Positions 35,170 through 44,306 are shown, counted from the first letter of the stretch. The stretch is DNA of 64,000 nt from Bacillus mobilis (GCF_001884045.1 NZ_MACF01000119.1:124001-188000); one strand, 5' to 3'. The notes: generated by a model not told the origin, from the sequence alone. Numbers and translations: made by a program.

Positions 35170-35213
35170 CTATAAGAACCTTACTACATTTTATTATAGT
35201 AAGGTTCTTATAG
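35170..35213. repeat. 17-bp perfect inverted repeat without T tract
   Basis: CTATAAGAACCTTACTA (35170-35186) and its exact reverse complement (35197-35213) flank a 10-base loop. Neither strand continues with a T run, so it is not a classic terminator. It sits in the gap between two minus-strand genes, close to a second hairpin (35230-35269). Confidence 0.7.
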
Positions 35214-35229
35214 CGGTTAAATTTTATTC

Positions 35230-35269
35230 AACGAAAGCATCTGTTTGTTGAATAAAAAGTGCTTTCGTT
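35230..35269 (-). terminator. hairpin at the end of the GNAT gene
   Basis: AACGAAAGCA (35230-35239) pairs with TGCTTTCGTT (35260-35269), and the GNAT stop codon (35268-35270) lies in the right arm. The minus-strand tail GAATAAAATTT is only weakly T-rich. Confidence 0.55.
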
Positions 35270-35726
35270 ATAGAGCCGTTGACTTTTTAAACAAAGGTAT
35301 GCACCCTCCACTAGGCCCATAAGCAACTCCAATTTTATCCCATCCATATTTTTCATAATAGCCGTTAAGATCTGACGTAAGATAAAGAAAATGGTACCCT
35401 CTTTTTGCAGCTTCTAGCAGTCCATGATTCAACAATTTTTCACCAATAGAGTTACCTCTAAATTTTTCATCTACAAACAAACATGCTAGCCAAGGGCTCA
35501 AATCCTGACGACTATTTAAATCATTGCGAATTAATGCATATGTTCCGATAATTTTATCATCTACTTTTGCAATGTAAAAACTCGGTATGTCATTTGGATC
35601 AGTTAAAGCATTAGTCATGCAATCTTTATAGAATGCCCGCCCACCTTCCTCACCCCATTCTTTCCAAAAAACATCTATTGCCTTATTAAATAAGTCATCC
35701 TTCTTTAGTAATTGAATAATTTCCAT
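35268..35726 (-). CDS. GNAT family N-acetyltransferase
   Basis: 152 aa with GGGGGCG 9 bases before ATG 35726. Motif A is LACLFVDEKFRGNSIGEKLLNHGLLEA (residues about 84-110; R-G-N-S-I-G), and motif B is LYLTSDLNGYYEKYGWDKIGV. The final VAYGPSGGCIPLFKKS resembles the tail of acetyltransferases related to YvbK. Cytosolic, substrate unknown, single gene with a hairpin over its stop. Confidence 0.82.
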   Translation of the reverse strand: MEIIQLLKKDDLFNKAIDVFWKEWGEEGGRAFYKDCMTNALTDPNDIPSFYIAKVDDKIIGTYALIRNDLNSRQDLSPWLACLFVDEKFRGNSIGEKLLNHGLLEAAKRGYHFLYLTSDLNGYYEKYGWDKIGVAYGPSGGCIPLFKKSTAL

Positions 35727-35879
35727 ACAGCTACGCCCCCAAAAAGTATTATTTAATGATTGTCGAACTAACTAAATTTAATGTTTTTCAAATATCTTTA
35801 TTTTTTATGTATCTATCTATAATTTCTTTACTCTTAAATAAAGCCTTTTAACATATATTCTCTTATCGTTCTAAATAAA

Positions 35880-35914
35880 AAAACTTACTACTTTGTTATG
35901 CAAGAGTAAGTTTT
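35880..35914 (-). terminator. terminator after the 35922 GNAT gene
   Basis: AAAACTTACT (35880-35889) pairs with AGTAAGTTTT (35905-35914); on the minus strand a run of seven T closes it. Confidence 0.8.
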
Positions 35915-35921
35915 CTTCTCA

Positions 35922-36419
35922 TTATTTTATGATAGGTAAATGCATTATAATTTGTTGACCAATTGGTCCCATTCTTCTAAAACCTTGATCTTGGAAACCG
36001 ACTTTTTCGTATAAATTTTGTGCAGAAATATTTTTTTCATTTACAGCAAGTACAACCTCATTTTTTATCGGGAAATAACGTTTTACAAACTCTTGTAATA
36101 ATGCCAATGACTTTTTAGCATATCCTTTTCTTTGTCTATTGTGATTTATAGAAAATGATGTTAAAAGTAAAGCATCTTGATTGTCTGTGAATTCCTGTAC
36201 TCTATCCCCTGTTTGCAATGCGAAAAGACCAACAGGTAACCCATTGTAATCTAAAATAACAATCACATTTTTTGTTCGATCACTTTTTGCTTTCTCCAAT
36301 AATTCGCCTGGATCTGATGTGAATTGAACTTGTTCACTTGGTAAAGTAAATGTTTGTATAACTTCTTTATATTTCTCCTTATACGGAACTAATTGAATTT
36401 CCCCTGTATGTATGTTCAT
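35922..36419 (-). CDS. GNAT family N-acetyltransferase
   Basis: 165 aa from ATG 36419 (MNIHTGEIQLVPYKE), 6 bases after GGGAGAG. Motif A is LLTSFSINHNRQRKGYAKKSL (R-Q-R-K-G-Y-A, residues about 84-104), and motif B is VNEKNISAQNLYEKVGFQDQGF. The C-terminus QQIIMHLPI ends the fold. The related B. subtilis type is YjaJ/YkkB-like, but the substrate is unknown. The gene lies 26 bases past the lipoprotein gene and may share its transcript. Confidence 0.83.
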   Translation of the reverse strand: MNIHTGEIQLVPYKEKYKEVIQTFTLPSEQVQFTSDPGELLEKAKSDRTKNVIVILDYNGLPVGLFALQTGDRVQEFTDNQDALLLTSFSINHNRQRKGYAKKSLALLQEFVKRYFPIKNEVVLAVNEKNISAQNLYEKVGFQDQGFRRMGPIGQQIIMHLPIIK

Positions 36420-36445
36420 GCGAAACTCTCCCATTTTTCAACATA

Positions 36446-36802
36446 TTAACTTAAACCTTGCTGCGCTTTTGAATGCACTTTTCCATCTAAAAAAGTAATT
36501 TCAACTAATGAAGTTGGATCGCTACCCTTCCAAGAAAAAATTTGTTTAATTTGTGTAGAATCTTCTACACCTTCTTCTATAAGTAAATTACCATCAAAGC
36601 CAATTAAATCTTTCACTTCTGTATAAGTCATTCCTTCATTTATATTCAAGAAATGATTTATATTGATAGAATCTTTCTGCTGCCTTTCCATCACAGTAGA
36701 AGAAGTCGCTGTTTGTTTTTTCACTTCTTTCTTCTGCTCACACGCTGTCATACTGAAACCTAAGCATAAACTACATACTATTAATGCGCTTTTTTTCATC
36801 AT
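36446..36802 (-). CDS. Lipoprotein with DUF3862 (BamE/SmpA-like) domain
   Basis: 118 aa from ATG 36802 (MMKKSALIVCSLCLGFS), 9 bases after GGAGGG. A signal peptide ends in FSMTAC, a lipobox with cysteine at about residue 21 for lipid anchoring. The mature part has INEGMTYTEVKDLIGFDGN and FSWKGSDPTSLVEITFLDGKV, the two halves of the DUF3862/BamE-like fold, which in relatives appears in secreted inhibitors and membrane lipoproteins. No function is known. It is upstream of a GNAT gene on the same strand. Confidence 0.75.
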   Translation of the reverse strand: MMKKSALIVCSLCLGFSMTACEQKKEVKKQTATSSTVMERQQKDSININHFLNINEGMTYTEVKDLIGFDGNLLIEEGVEDSTQIKQIFSWKGSDPTSLVEITFLDGKVHSKAQQGLS

Positions 36803-36881
36803 AACAGTTGTCCCTCCCATCATAATTAAACCATATATTTCCTTAAAAATAAACTGAATATTAAATATTATATTGAAAAAT

Positions 36882-36903
36882 CCCCATACAATTAAGTACG
36901 GGG
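36882..36903 (-). terminator. terminator after the sleB operon
   Basis: CCCCATAC (36882-36889) pairs with GTACGGGG (36896-36903) with one wobble; on the minus strand ATTTTTC follows, just beyond the yhcN-like stop. Confidence 0.65.
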
Positions 36904-36909
36904 TTAATT

Positions 36910-37506
36910 TTATTTATTCAAATGATTATTTGATTGGTCATTCTGTTCTTTTCTTAGTTCTTGTTCTTCATCTTTTGGTAATTGTTTATCATTATCTTTA
37001 ATTGGATTCGTTTCTCGATTTTCAATCATGTCATTAGGAACTTGTGGCATTACTCGGCCAACGATTGCAGCTAACTCATCAAGTATACCTTCACCTGTTT
37101 TTCCTTTTTTAATTTGCTTTCCAATTTGTTTCAGTCGTTCATACGTATCAACATCTGCTACAACGACTGCATTAGCACCATCAGGATCGTTTTTCAAACT
37201 TTCTGCAACAGAGTATTTAATAGACTCAACGCGAGTTCGATCAAGTTTCGCTTTTACATCAATACCTACAATTGCATATTTGCCGACTACTACGGCAGTT
37301 GCATCATTCACACCTGGCACACTAGCGGCTAAAGAAGCTAAATGATCCGCTGCTTTTTCATTTGGCTTATTTGGTTTGTTCGTGTAATTAACATTTTTCG
37401 TCGAAACATTTTTTTGCTCTGGTTTTTCATTTGGATTGTCCTTTTTTCCAATACTGCATCCAGTTATTAAAAAGCAAAGCATCAACATATATATTAGGCT
37501 CTTCAT
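36910..37506 (-). CDS. YhcN/YlaJ-family sporulation lipoprotein
   Basis: 198 aa from ATG 37506 (MKSLIYMLMLCFLITGC); the lipobox is LITGC at residues 13-17. The YhcN/YlaJ domain spans about 50-125, with HLASLAASVPGVNDATAVVVGKYAIVGIDV and ESIKYSVAESLKNDPDGANAVVVADVDTYERL. The tail is asparagine- and glutamate-rich (QSNNHLNK). Spore inner-membrane lipoproteins of this family are made in the forespore. It is the third gene of the sleB-ypeB unit, 27 bases after ypeB, and is probably involved in germination. Confidence 0.88.
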   Translation of the reverse strand: MKSLIYMLMLCFLITGCSIGKKDNPNEKPEQKNVSTKNVNYTNKPNKPNEKAADHLASLAASVPGVNDATAVVVGKYAIVGIDVKAKLDRTRVESIKYSVAESLKNDPDGANAVVVADVDTYERLKQIGKQIKKGKTGEGILDELAAIVGRVMPQVPNDMIENRETNPIKDNDKQLPKDEEQELRKEQNDQSNNHLNK

Positions 37507-37532
37507 TATTCTCACCACTTTACTATTAAAAT

Positions 37533-38873
37533 TTAATCATAAATTTTTTCAACAGCTTGCATTTTCTTCACTTTTTCCTCTGCACCGCTATTTGCATTAA
37601 TGAAAATTTGGTACGTATCTTTTCCTAAAGTACCTATAAACTCATAGCAGAGTACTTCATTATGCAAATCATTTACTACGACAGCTTTTCGTTCTTCCAT
37701 AACTTTAACATCTGGATTGATTTTCTTTCTTGCTTCTGCTGCAGTTAGCTTTGCTGATGGAACTGTTCGCTTTTGATGTGATGCTAAATATTCTTTTGCG
37801 GAAAATCCAACGATAGAACCGTCATCTAAAGCAATTTTCATTTGAATTGCTTCTGGATAAATTCGTACGCCATTTTCATTTACAACATACGTAAATACAC
37901 CAACATTATCATATTGTGAGCTATCAAAAAGCTCCATATTATTAAACTTATGATCCTTTAAGAATGTCAAACCTTTACTTCCTGCATCGTTTAAACTAAT
38001 TTTCTGTTCTTTAATATCTCGATTATTCATAACCCAAATTGGATATCCGCCTTTTCCGGTAATATCCATATAAAACTCATTATTCGTTGCTGGATCTTTT
38101 ATTTTCACACTATAGAAAGATTCTTTCGCACCTTTTCCACTTTTCTCAACATCTACTTTTTCATTTCCTTTTAAGTTCAAAAACGATTTTGCAATTTTCG
38201 CTGCTTCATCTTTAGAAATTGCTTTCCCTTCTGCTTCAAATCCACCTTTTTTATTTTTTTGTGCACTAGTAAAGGTAGGTCCGAAGTTTGTAGATGAATA
38301 CGATGTTACGTTTTTCTCTACTGTTTTTAAACCGTCAATAATTGTATTGTCTGCAGGGTCACGATTTGATGCGAGTGCCATCTCAACATCCATCCAGCGT
38401 AAATTGTTTTTCAATACTAGATGTTGTACTTTTCGTAACTCATCTTGTATATTTCCTGCATTTGAATATAAAGTTTCCAATGTTTTGTATTCTTGATCAT
38501 TTAACGGCTCTTTTTCTAAATCACGAATCGCTGCACGATAACTAAAATCACCGATATTCGCTAAAAATTCTTCCGTTTTATTAAAAGGCATTAATGTTAA
38601 AGGAAGTTGTCCTACATCCGAACGAGCTTCAGATGTTAATCTCCATACGTCTGCTAATGCAGGTGATAAAGACGCACGCGAATTCATCGCAAGTGTTGTT
38701 CCAATTTTGTCGTGCAACAAATCAACCTCGTACGCTAAATCATGAAACGCTCGTTGATAGCTATTTTCCGCTCGAATTAATACTGCATTCTTCTCTTGGT
38801 GCTCTTTATAGCCCCAGTAACCCGTTCCAACTACACCGACTGTTAATAATACGATTATAATACCTCGTAACAT
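37533..38873 (-). CDS. ypeB: Germination protein YpeB
   Basis: 446 aa with GAGGTGG before ATG 38873. An uncleaved N-terminal signal anchor (residues 2-19, LRGIIIVLLTVGVVGTGY) is followed by a helical domain and three PepSY domains; DEAAKIAKSFLN (about 225), KISLNDAGSKGLTFLKDH (about 293) and KLTAAEARKKINPDVKV (about 375) start them. YpeB is needed to keep the cortex-lytic enzyme SleB stable and inactive in the dormant spore and is degraded at germination. It is co-transcribed with sleB, 15 bases downstream. Confidence 0.95.
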   Translation of the reverse strand: MLRGIIIVLLTVGVVGTGYWGYKEHQEKNAVLIRAENSYQRAFHDLAYEVDLLHDKIGTTLAMNSRASLSPALADVWRLTSEARSDVGQLPLTLMPFNKTEEFLANIGDFSYRAAIRDLEKEPLNDQEYKTLETLYSNAGNIQDELRKVQHLVLKNNLRWMDVEMALASNRDPADNTIIDGLKTVEKNVTSYSSTNFGPTFTSAQKNKKGGFEAEGKAISKDEAAKIAKSFLNLKGNEKVDVEKSGKGAKESFYSVKIKDPATNNEFYMDITGKGGYPIWVMNNRDIKEQKISLNDAGSKGLTFLKDHKFNNMELFDSSQYDNVGVFTYVVNENGVRIYPEAIQMKIALDDGSIVGFSAKEYLASHQKRTVPSAKLTAAEARKKINPDVKVMEERKAVVVNDLHNEVLCYEFIGTLGKDTYQIFINANSGAEEKVKKMQAVEKIYD

Positions 38874-38888
38874 AGTTCCACCTCCGCT

Positions 38889-39668
38889 CTATTTACAGAA
38901 AATATGTTTTCCGATCTTTTTAATTTGTGGACGAGTCCAAATCCATTTACTTGTCGCTGTATCCGGATTGAAATAATACAATGCATTTCCTGTTGGATCC
39001 CATCCATTTAGTGCATCTAATACAGCTTTTTTCGCTGTTTCATTTGGTGTTAAATATATTTGTCCATCTGCAACCGCCGTAAAGGCTCTCGGTTCAAATA
39101 TTACTCCTGAAACAGTATTTGGAAATGATGCACTTGTAACTCGGTTTATAATAACCGCAGCTACAGCAACTTGCCCTAAGTACGGTTCTCCACGAGATTC
39201 TCCATATACTGCGTTTGCCATGAGCTGAATGTCATTTTGAGAATAACCATTCGGAACATTTGTCCCTTTATTTTGAGATGGTTTATTTTCTTGTGCAGTA
39301 CCACCACTATTTCCTTTATTCGTTGTTGTTCCTTTATTAGCAGTCGACTTGTCATACTTCGTTGCCTTCACAAGCATTTGCTTCGTTTTAGCTCCAGCTA
39401 AACCATCAACAGGTAATCCGAATTTCTCTTGAAAATTTCGAAGTGCCCAGTATGTACCCCATCCGAAAACCCCATCCACTTTTCCCGTATAAAACCCGTT
39501 ATATTTCAAACGAGATTGCAGTTCAATGACATCTTCACCAGATGCTCCTCTTTGAATGACTTGATTAGAAAAAGCTTCTACATTTTTTAGTTGTATACTA
39601 CTTACCATCAAAGATAGTCCGATGAACGCAAGTAAAATTGCTATTTTAAAAATAGCTTTTTGACGCAT
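38889..39668 (-). CDS. sleB: Spore cortex-lytic enzyme SleB
   Basis: 259 aa; AAGGAGGG precedes ATG 39668. The signal peptide is residues 1-32 (ending VEAFS). A peptidoglycan-binding domain (IQRGASGEDVIELQSRLKYNGFYTGKVDGVFGWGT) at about 38-100 is followed by a linker of N/G/T/K residues and the SleB catalytic domain from about 145 (MANAVYGESRGEPYLGQVAVAAVIINRV), with catalytic Glu in YGESRGE. It is a lytic transglycosylase of the cortex during germination. In B. subtilis this gene is read by sigma-G in the forespore; a weak CATAACC at 39720 (minus) could be a -10 but I do not claim it. Confidence 0.96.
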   Translation of the reverse strand: MRQKAIFKIAILLAFIGLSLMVSSIQLKNVEAFSNQVIQRGASGEDVIELQSRLKYNGFYTGKVDGVFGWGTYWALRNFQEKFGLPVDGLAGAKTKQMLVKATKYDKSTANKGTTTNKGNSGGTAQENKPSQNKGTNVPNGYSQNDIQLMANAVYGESRGEPYLGQVAVAAVIINRVTSASFPNTVSGVIFEPRAFTAVADGQIYLTPNETAKKAVLDALNGWDPTGNALYYFNPDTATSKWIWTRPQIKKIGKHIFCK

Positions 39669-39812
39669 AATTTTCCCTCCTTGATTACAGAAATGATTTC
39701 TTGGTTATGTTTTGTAAAAGGCTCGCTTTTATGTAAAGAAGACAAAAAAATCCAAACTCATATCGTTAAAAAAATATGTAAACAATATAAAAAAAGATAA
39801 AAGGAGTTCATT

Positions 39813-40145
39813 ATGAAGAAATTGTTAAAACGTATCGCACTCGTCATCCTGTTCATAACAACATGTTCTAACATATATACTGGTCCATCAATTGTTCATG
39901 CGCAGCCTCCGTATGCCAAATGGGGGAAACTTGCTGTAGAAAAGACGAAAGAACAATACCCAAAAGCTGAGATTATTGATTATCTTCATATAGGTAGAAA
40001 ACCAAAAACCGTTCAAATAACAATCGAAAAATTTAAATTGTGGCTACGTGAGAATGGGCAAGAATATGGTGTTTTTGTTGATGTAGAGTTTGAAACGAAG
40101 ACGGATAAGTTTATAAAAATGTCGTTTCAGAAGACGAGTAGATAA
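39813..40145 (+). CDS. DUF3889 family secreted protein
   Basis: 110 aa; AAAGGAG precedes ATG 39813. A signal peptide (residues 1-31, KRIALVILFITTCSNIYTG) ends near VHAQ. The mature part (PPYAKWGKLAVEKTKEQYPKAEIIDYLH then YGVFVDVEFETKTDKFIKMSFQ) is the DUF3889 pattern seen in B. subtilis YqzG and YhdC. Function unknown. It is divergent from sleB and closed by its own 18-bp terminator. Confidence 0.8.
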   Translation: MKKLLKRIALVILFITTCSNIYTGPSIVHAQPPYAKWGKLAVEKTKEQYPKAEIIDYLHIGRKPKTVQITIEKFKLWLRENGQEYGVFVDVEFETKTDKFIKMSFQKTSR

Positions 40146-40190
40146 AAAGAAACCTCCACTGTTTAGCATATGAACAGTGGAGGTTTCTTT
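40146..40190 (+). terminator. terminator after the DUF3889 gene
   Basis: Perfect 18-bp stem with 9-base loop, arms AAAGAAACCTCCACTGTT (40146-40163) and its reverse complement (40173-40190), then a T-rich end. The following 173 bases to 40363 hold no gene. Confidence 0.9.
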
Positions 40191-40363
40191 CATTTTTAAA
40201 ATTCTTTCTCAAAATTTCGATTTCCTAAAAATCTTATTAACATACAAATTAACTGGAGTGAATGGTTTCACTTGCGCTCTTATTATAGCGCTCCATGCTA
40301 AAAGACTTAAACATAGTCTATAAAGATAATGTTTTTACACCTTTCATACATTCTCTCCTCTTC

Positions 40364-41281
40364 TTATATAAACTTATTATTCTCCTGTACATGCTCAATA
40401 AACAATTTCAATGGAACAAGTCCGCGTTTTGGCATATGACTACTTATGACAGCAACAAGCTCTAACTGCGGAATGATAACGATGTATTGTCCGCCGTATC
40501 CCATGGCAAAATATATACAATACGGTATGTGAAATCTTTCGTTATTCAAAACCCACCAGTGATATCCATACGCCCCGACATGTTCATACGTTTCAAATAG
40601 AGCTGTAGTTGATTCTTCTAACCATTTCGATGATACAATTTCATTCCCCTGCCAATATCCATTCTGCAAACATAATATTCCGAGCTTTAATAAATCTTTA
40701 GATTTCATTTTCATGCCGAACCCGCCGACATGTATTCCTTGGGGATCTTGTTGCCACTCATATTCTGTAATTTCTAACGGATTAAATAAGTACCTTTTCG
40801 CAAACTGCTCTGTCGACATTCCAGTAGCTTTTTGGATGATGTAGCTGAGCAAATGCGAAGAACCTGAGTTATAATTCATTTTGGTAGCGGGTTCTTCAAT
40901 TATTGGTTTTTCTAATATGTACTGGACCCAGTTTTCCGATTCTACAAAATCATTTGGGAACACTACTCCATTTCCAAACTCTTTCCAATCCTCACCTGTA
41001 GTCATCGTTAATAAATGATACAGAGTCAAATCCTGCTTTTCCTCAGATACATTTTCAATCCACGCTGTAATCGGTGTTTGTATATCATTTATATAGCCTT
41101 TATCTATTGCAATACCAATTAATATAGATACGATGCTTTTTGTAATCGAATTTATTTTAAATAGATTATTTTCACATTCTAACGTTTTATAATACTCAGT
41201 TGTTAACTCACCTTTTTGATAAACAAGAAATGTATTTACTTTTTTCTTTTCAAATTTATTTTCTAGTTGTTTAAAATCCAA
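40364..41281 (-). CDS. Serine hydrolase of the beta-lactamase class C family
   Basis: 305 aa from TTG 41281 (reads L-DFKQLENKFEKKKV); GGAGG is 7 bases before it, while the upstream ATG at 41335 lacks a site. The nucleophile motif S-x-x-K is in INSITKSIVSILIG (about residue 68), and Y-x-N appears as MNYNSGSSHLL (about 144), together with AMGYGGQYIVII near the end in place of the K-T-G box. No signal peptide is visible, so it is probably cytosolic, unlike true beta-lactamases. An esterase or peptidase is likely. Confidence 0.8.
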   Translation of the reverse strand: MDFKQLENKFEKKKVNTFLVYQKGELTTEYYKTLECENNLFKINSITKSIVSILIGIAIDKGYINDIQTPITAWIENVSEEKQDLTLYHLLTMTTGEDWKEFGNGVVFPNDFVESENWVQYILEKPIIEEPATKMNYNSGSSHLLSYIIQKATGMSTEQFAKRYLFNPLEITEYEWQQDPQGIHVGGFGMKMKSKDLLKLGILCLQNGYWQGNEIVSSKWLEESTTALFETYEHVGAYGYHWWVLNNERFHIPYCIYFAMGYGGQYIVIIPQLELVAVISSHMPKRGLVPLKLFIEHVQENNKFI

Positions 41282-41357
41282 AACTTTACCTCCAATTAGA
41301 TTGTTACTTGATTTATTATAACTTGTAGCTTTCATTAAAACATAGTTGCGTTCAAAT

Positions 41358-41400
41358 AAAAAACAAACCTGCCAGTTATGAACTGACAGGTTTGTTTTTT
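41358..41400. terminator. terminator of the kyn operon
   Basis: Arms 41358-41377 and 41381-41400 pair over 20 positions with one mismatch, including AAACAAACCTG and its reverse, with A-run before and T-run after. The kynA stop (41399-41401) overlaps the right arm. Confidence 0.85.
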
Positions 41401-42238
41401 ATAATTTTGTACGAACATTCCAAAGTTCTGGGAAGAATCGTTGATCAAGTACTCGTTTTAAATAAGATACACCAGAAGATCCGCCTGTTCCCATTTTATG
41501 TCCGATAATACGTTCTACCGTTTTCATATGACGGAAACGCCATTGTTGTAACCAATCTTCAATATCGATTAATTTTTCAGCGAGTTGATATAAATCCCAA
41601 TACTTTTTCACATCCGCATACACTTCAATCCAAGCTGCTTCTACTGTTGCATCTTCTTCATAAGGCTGCGTAATGTCACGGTTTAACACATCTTGATGGA
41701 TCGGGAATCCTTCTTTTACAAGAGCTTGAATTGCGACATCATACAAACTTGGTGTATGTAGCGCTGTATGAAGTCGAGCGTGTAATTCTGGATCTTTTTC
41801 ATAAATTTTTAATGCATGCGGCGTCTTATAGCCAAGCGCATACTCAATCATACGATATTGATATGATTGAAAACCTGAAGCTTGACCGAGTGAATCACGA
41901 AACTCAATGTACTCTGATGGCGTTAATGTCGCAAGAATATCCCAAGATTGAATAATTTGCGACTGAATTTTTGATACACGTGCTAACATTTTAAAAGCTG
42001 GTTGTAATTTATCATTTTTAATAGATTCGATTGCTGCATTTAACTCATGTAAAATAAGCTTCATCCAAAGTTCACTTGCTTGGTGAATCACGATGAATAA
42101 CATTTCATCATGATGGTCTGATAATCTCTTTTGAGAAGATAGTAAACTATCTAATTGTAAATACTCCCCGTACGTCATATTCTCTTTAAAGTCCGTATGA
42201 ATCCCTTTTTCCATAATTACCTTTTCGTTTTCTTTCAT
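41399..42238 (-). CDS. kynA: Tryptophan 2,3-dioxygenase KynA
   Basis: 279 aa from ATG 42238 ([17 protein letters not shown]), the length I know for this enzyme in the group; a TTG three codons upstream is less likely. The haem-binding and substrate helices are evident: [40 protein letters not shown] (start of the fold), [42 protein letters not shown] (GTGGSSG loop, His ligand in FRHMKT region). It opens the indole ring of tryptophan to give N-formylkynurenine in the cytosol. Third gene of the kynUBA operon, 32 bases after kynB. Confidence 0.96.
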   Translation of the reverse strand: MKENEKVIMEKGIHTDFKENMTYGEYLQLDSLLSSQKRLSDHHDEMLFIVIHQASELWMKLILHELNAAIESIKNDKLQPAFKMLARVSKIQSQIIQSWDILATLTPSEYIEFRDSLGQASGFQSYQYRMIEYALGYKTPHALKIYEKDPELHARLHTALHTPSLYDVAIQALVKEGFPIHQDVLNRDITQPYEEDATVEAAWIEVYADVKKYWDLYQLAEKLIDIEDWLQQWRFRHMKTVERIIGHKMGTGGSSGVSYLKRVLDQRFFPELWNVRTKL

Positions 42239-42270
42239 ATTAGCCAAACGCCCCTTTTATATAATTCTAC

Positions 42271-42900
42271 TTAAATTGGTCTAATAACTGCTCGAACTGG
42301 ACTTCCATCTGCTTCTGTTAAAGCAAGTGGTAATGCGATTAATTCATAATCGCCGTCTGCTACATGATCTAGTACGACATTTTCTAAAATGTGTATGCCG
42401 TGTTTAAACAATTGATGATGCGCTGCTAACTCTTTATCATCTAATGGATCTACTGAAGGTACATCTACCCCGATTAAACGGATACCTTTCTCTGAAAGAA
42501 ACGGTGCTATATCTGCACGTAAATGCGGGATTACATCTGGGAATTCATTCGCTTTGCCATGTGAAGATGTGCGTAACAATAATCTTTCTACGCCTTCTAA
42601 ATGAAAGCTTTCTAATTCCTTTTTCCCAATGCTTTCTAGATTAGAAACATCTATGATGCGCGCTGGGCCGACATAAACTTGAACGTCTAAATCTATTACT
42701 TTTTTCCCATCACTATCAAAATGAAACGGTGCGTCAATATGAGTACCTGTATGAATACTCATCGATAACTTTCCGACATTTACTGACCCACTCTCTTCTT
42801 TTGACCATGAAACTTCATACGAGAACGGTGTATCTCCTGGCCAAGTAGCAATATCATTATTTAGCGGTTGTGAAATATCAATCCACTCTGAATTTTTCAT
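42271..42900 (-). CDS. kynB: Kynurenine formamidase KynB
   Basis: 209 aa, the family length. The metal-binding core is SMSIHTGTHIDAPFHFDSDGK (residues about 47-67, H-x-G-T-H-x-D), with the second block LIGVDVPSVDPLDDKELAAHHQLF around 140-165 (HH near it). It hydrolyses N-formylkynurenine to kynurenine and formate with two divalent metals. Its ATG follows the kynU stop by two bases, with GAGAGG inside the end of kynU as ribosome site, so translation is coupled. Confidence 0.95.
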   Translation of the reverse strand: MKNSEWIDISQPLNNDIATWPGDTPFSYEVSWSKEESGSVNVGKLSMSIHTGTHIDAPFHFDSDGKKVIDLDVQVYVGPARIIDVSNLESIGKKELESFHLEGVERLLLRTSSHGKANEFPDVIPHLRADIAPFLSEKGIRLIGVDVPSVDPLDDKELAAHHQLFKHGIHILENVVLDHVADGDYELIALPLALTEADGSPVRAVIRPI

Positions 42901-42902
42901 GC

Positions 42903-44189
42903 TTATGCCACAACCTCTCGCTTATTTTCAAACTGCTTATATTCTTCATCTTTCATGATTTTCTTTAAAATTTGAACAGAATGCCACACTTCTCCGTATG
43001 TGTTATATAAAGCAACCGGCGCAAGTCTTACTCCATTAGGTGCACGGAAATCAGGAATAACTCCATTTGCTTTTAACGCTTTACAAATACGTGCTGCTTC
43101 AGCATGCTCTAAATAAATGTGTCCGCCTCTTTTTTCATCCTCTAATGGATTGCCAATTGTAAATCCAAAATCTTTTAATTCATGATCTATTAAATTAAGC
43201 ATGTATCTTGTAATATGTAGCGATTTTTCACGTAAACGTTCTATACCAGCATCTTTAAAGATTTCAAGAGAACCGATTAACGGTGCAGTACTTAATACGT
43301 GCGGTGTACCAATTTGATAAGCACCTGCATGATCAGCAGCTGTTAATGTATGTTCCATATCAAATTGCTTATCTTTTCTAGAACTAAACCAACCTGATAA
43401 TCCTGGAAGTCTATTAAAATGCTTTTTATTTACATAAAGTCCCGCAACTCCACCAGGTCCTGCATTTAAATATTTATAATTACACCAAATAGCGAAATCA
43501 ACATCCCATTCTTTGAAATGATGCGGAATAGAACCGATTGAATGACATAAATCGAATCCGATATGAATACCACGTTTATGTGCTTCCGCTGTTAAACGTT
43601 TCATATCAAGAATTTGGCCGCTTCTATATAGTACAGAAGGCAATAAAATTAACGCGATATCATCTGTCATTGCGTGAATAATATCATCTTCAGAAAGTGT
43701 TCTACCATCTCGGCTCGTCACTCGTAATAAATGCTCATCTGGATCTAATCCTTTTAAACGAATTTGACTTTGAAGTGCATATATATCTGACGGGAATGTT
43801 AATTCATCAGCAAGAATTTTTGTACGTATTCCTTTCGGTTCATAAAATGTTGCAATCACTTGGTGTATATTCGTCGTCGTGGAACCGGTTACAATTGTTT
43901 CTTCTGGTAACGCTCCAATAAGAGGCGCTGTCAATTCACCTAATTTCTCCGAAAGGAAAAACCAGGGATGCTCCCCCTCTGTCCAACCATCTATGCCATA
44001 CTCTTTCCATGAATCTAGCAACGCAAGTAACGATTTCTCTGCTCTTTTTGATAGTAGTCCTAATGAGTTTCCATCTAAATATATTGTTCCTTCTTTTTTA
44101 TAGAATTCAGTTTGAAAATCTTTCAGTTCATCATGTTTATCACATTCAAGCACATATTCATAAGTTGGTTGAAATGGTTCTTTATACAT
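42903..44189 (-). CDS. kynU: Kynureninase KynU
   Basis: 428 aa, the expected length, with AAGGTG before ATG 44189. A PLP fold-type I enzyme: [17 protein letters not shown] (residues about 39-55), [11 protein letters not shown] phosphate loop, [13 protein letters not shown] (Asp near the pyridine ring) and the Schiff-base lysine in [19 protein letters not shown] (about residue 227). It cleaves kynurenine to anthranilate and alanine. First gene of kynUBA. Its promoter (44233-44262) overlaps an operator-like repeat and is divergent from a TetR gene. Confidence 0.96.
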   Translation of the reverse strand: MYKEPFQPTYEYVLECDKHDELKDFQTEFYKKEGTIYLDGNSLGLLSKRAEKSLLALLDSWKEYGIDGWTEGEHPWFFLSEKLGELTAPLIGALPEETIVTGSTTTNIHQVIATFYEPKGIRTKILADELTFPSDIYALQSQIRLKGLDPDEHLLRVTSRDGRTLSEDDIIHAMTDDIALILLPSVLYRSGQILDMKRLTAEAHKRGIHIGFDLCHSIGSIPHHFKEWDVDFAIWCNYKYLNAGPGGVAGLYVNKKHFNRLPGLSGWFSSRKDKQFDMEHTLTAADHAGAYQIGTPHVLSTAPLIGSLEIFKDAGIERLREKSLHITRYMLNLIDHELKDFGFTIGNPLEDEKRGGHIYLEHAEAARICKALKANGVIPDFRAPNGVRLAPVALYNTYGEVWHSVQILKKIMKDEEYKQFENKREVVA

Positions 44190-44232
44190 GGTGTCACCTT
44201 CTTTTAATTTTCTTTTTATTCTAACTAATTGA

Positions 44233-44262
44233 AATATATCACCTTAGTTGATATAACGTCAA
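44233..44262 (-). promoter_or_regulatory. kynUBA promoter
   Basis: On the minus strand TTGACG (44257-44262), an 18-base spacer and TATATT (44233-44238). The -35 is inside the first copy of the 13-base repeat at 44249-44275. Confidence 0.65.
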
Positions 44263-44275
44263 TGATATTATGTCA
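44249..44275. promoter_or_regulatory. two tandem 13-base near-palindromes (candidate TetR operator)
   Basis: TGATATAACGTCA (44249-44261) and TGATATTATGTCA (44263-44275) repeat every 14 bases and each is close to the palindrome TGAYAT-N-AYRTCA. They cover the kynU -35 and end just before the tetR -35 (44277), the best place for one protein to repress both. Confidence 0.6.
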
Positions 44276-44276
44276 G

Positions 44277-44306
44277 TTGACTTTATATATGCATTTCTTT
44301 TACAAT
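44277..44306 (+). promoter_or_regulatory. tetR promoter
   Basis: TTGACT (44277-44282), an 18-base spacer and TACAAT (44301-44306), about 42 bases before the TTG start. Confidence 0.65.

Noticed and set aside
39690-39740. Possible sigma-G promoter before sleB
   Set aside because: CATAACC resembles a -10 but the -35 region does not match well; sigma-G control is expected from B. subtilis, not shown here.
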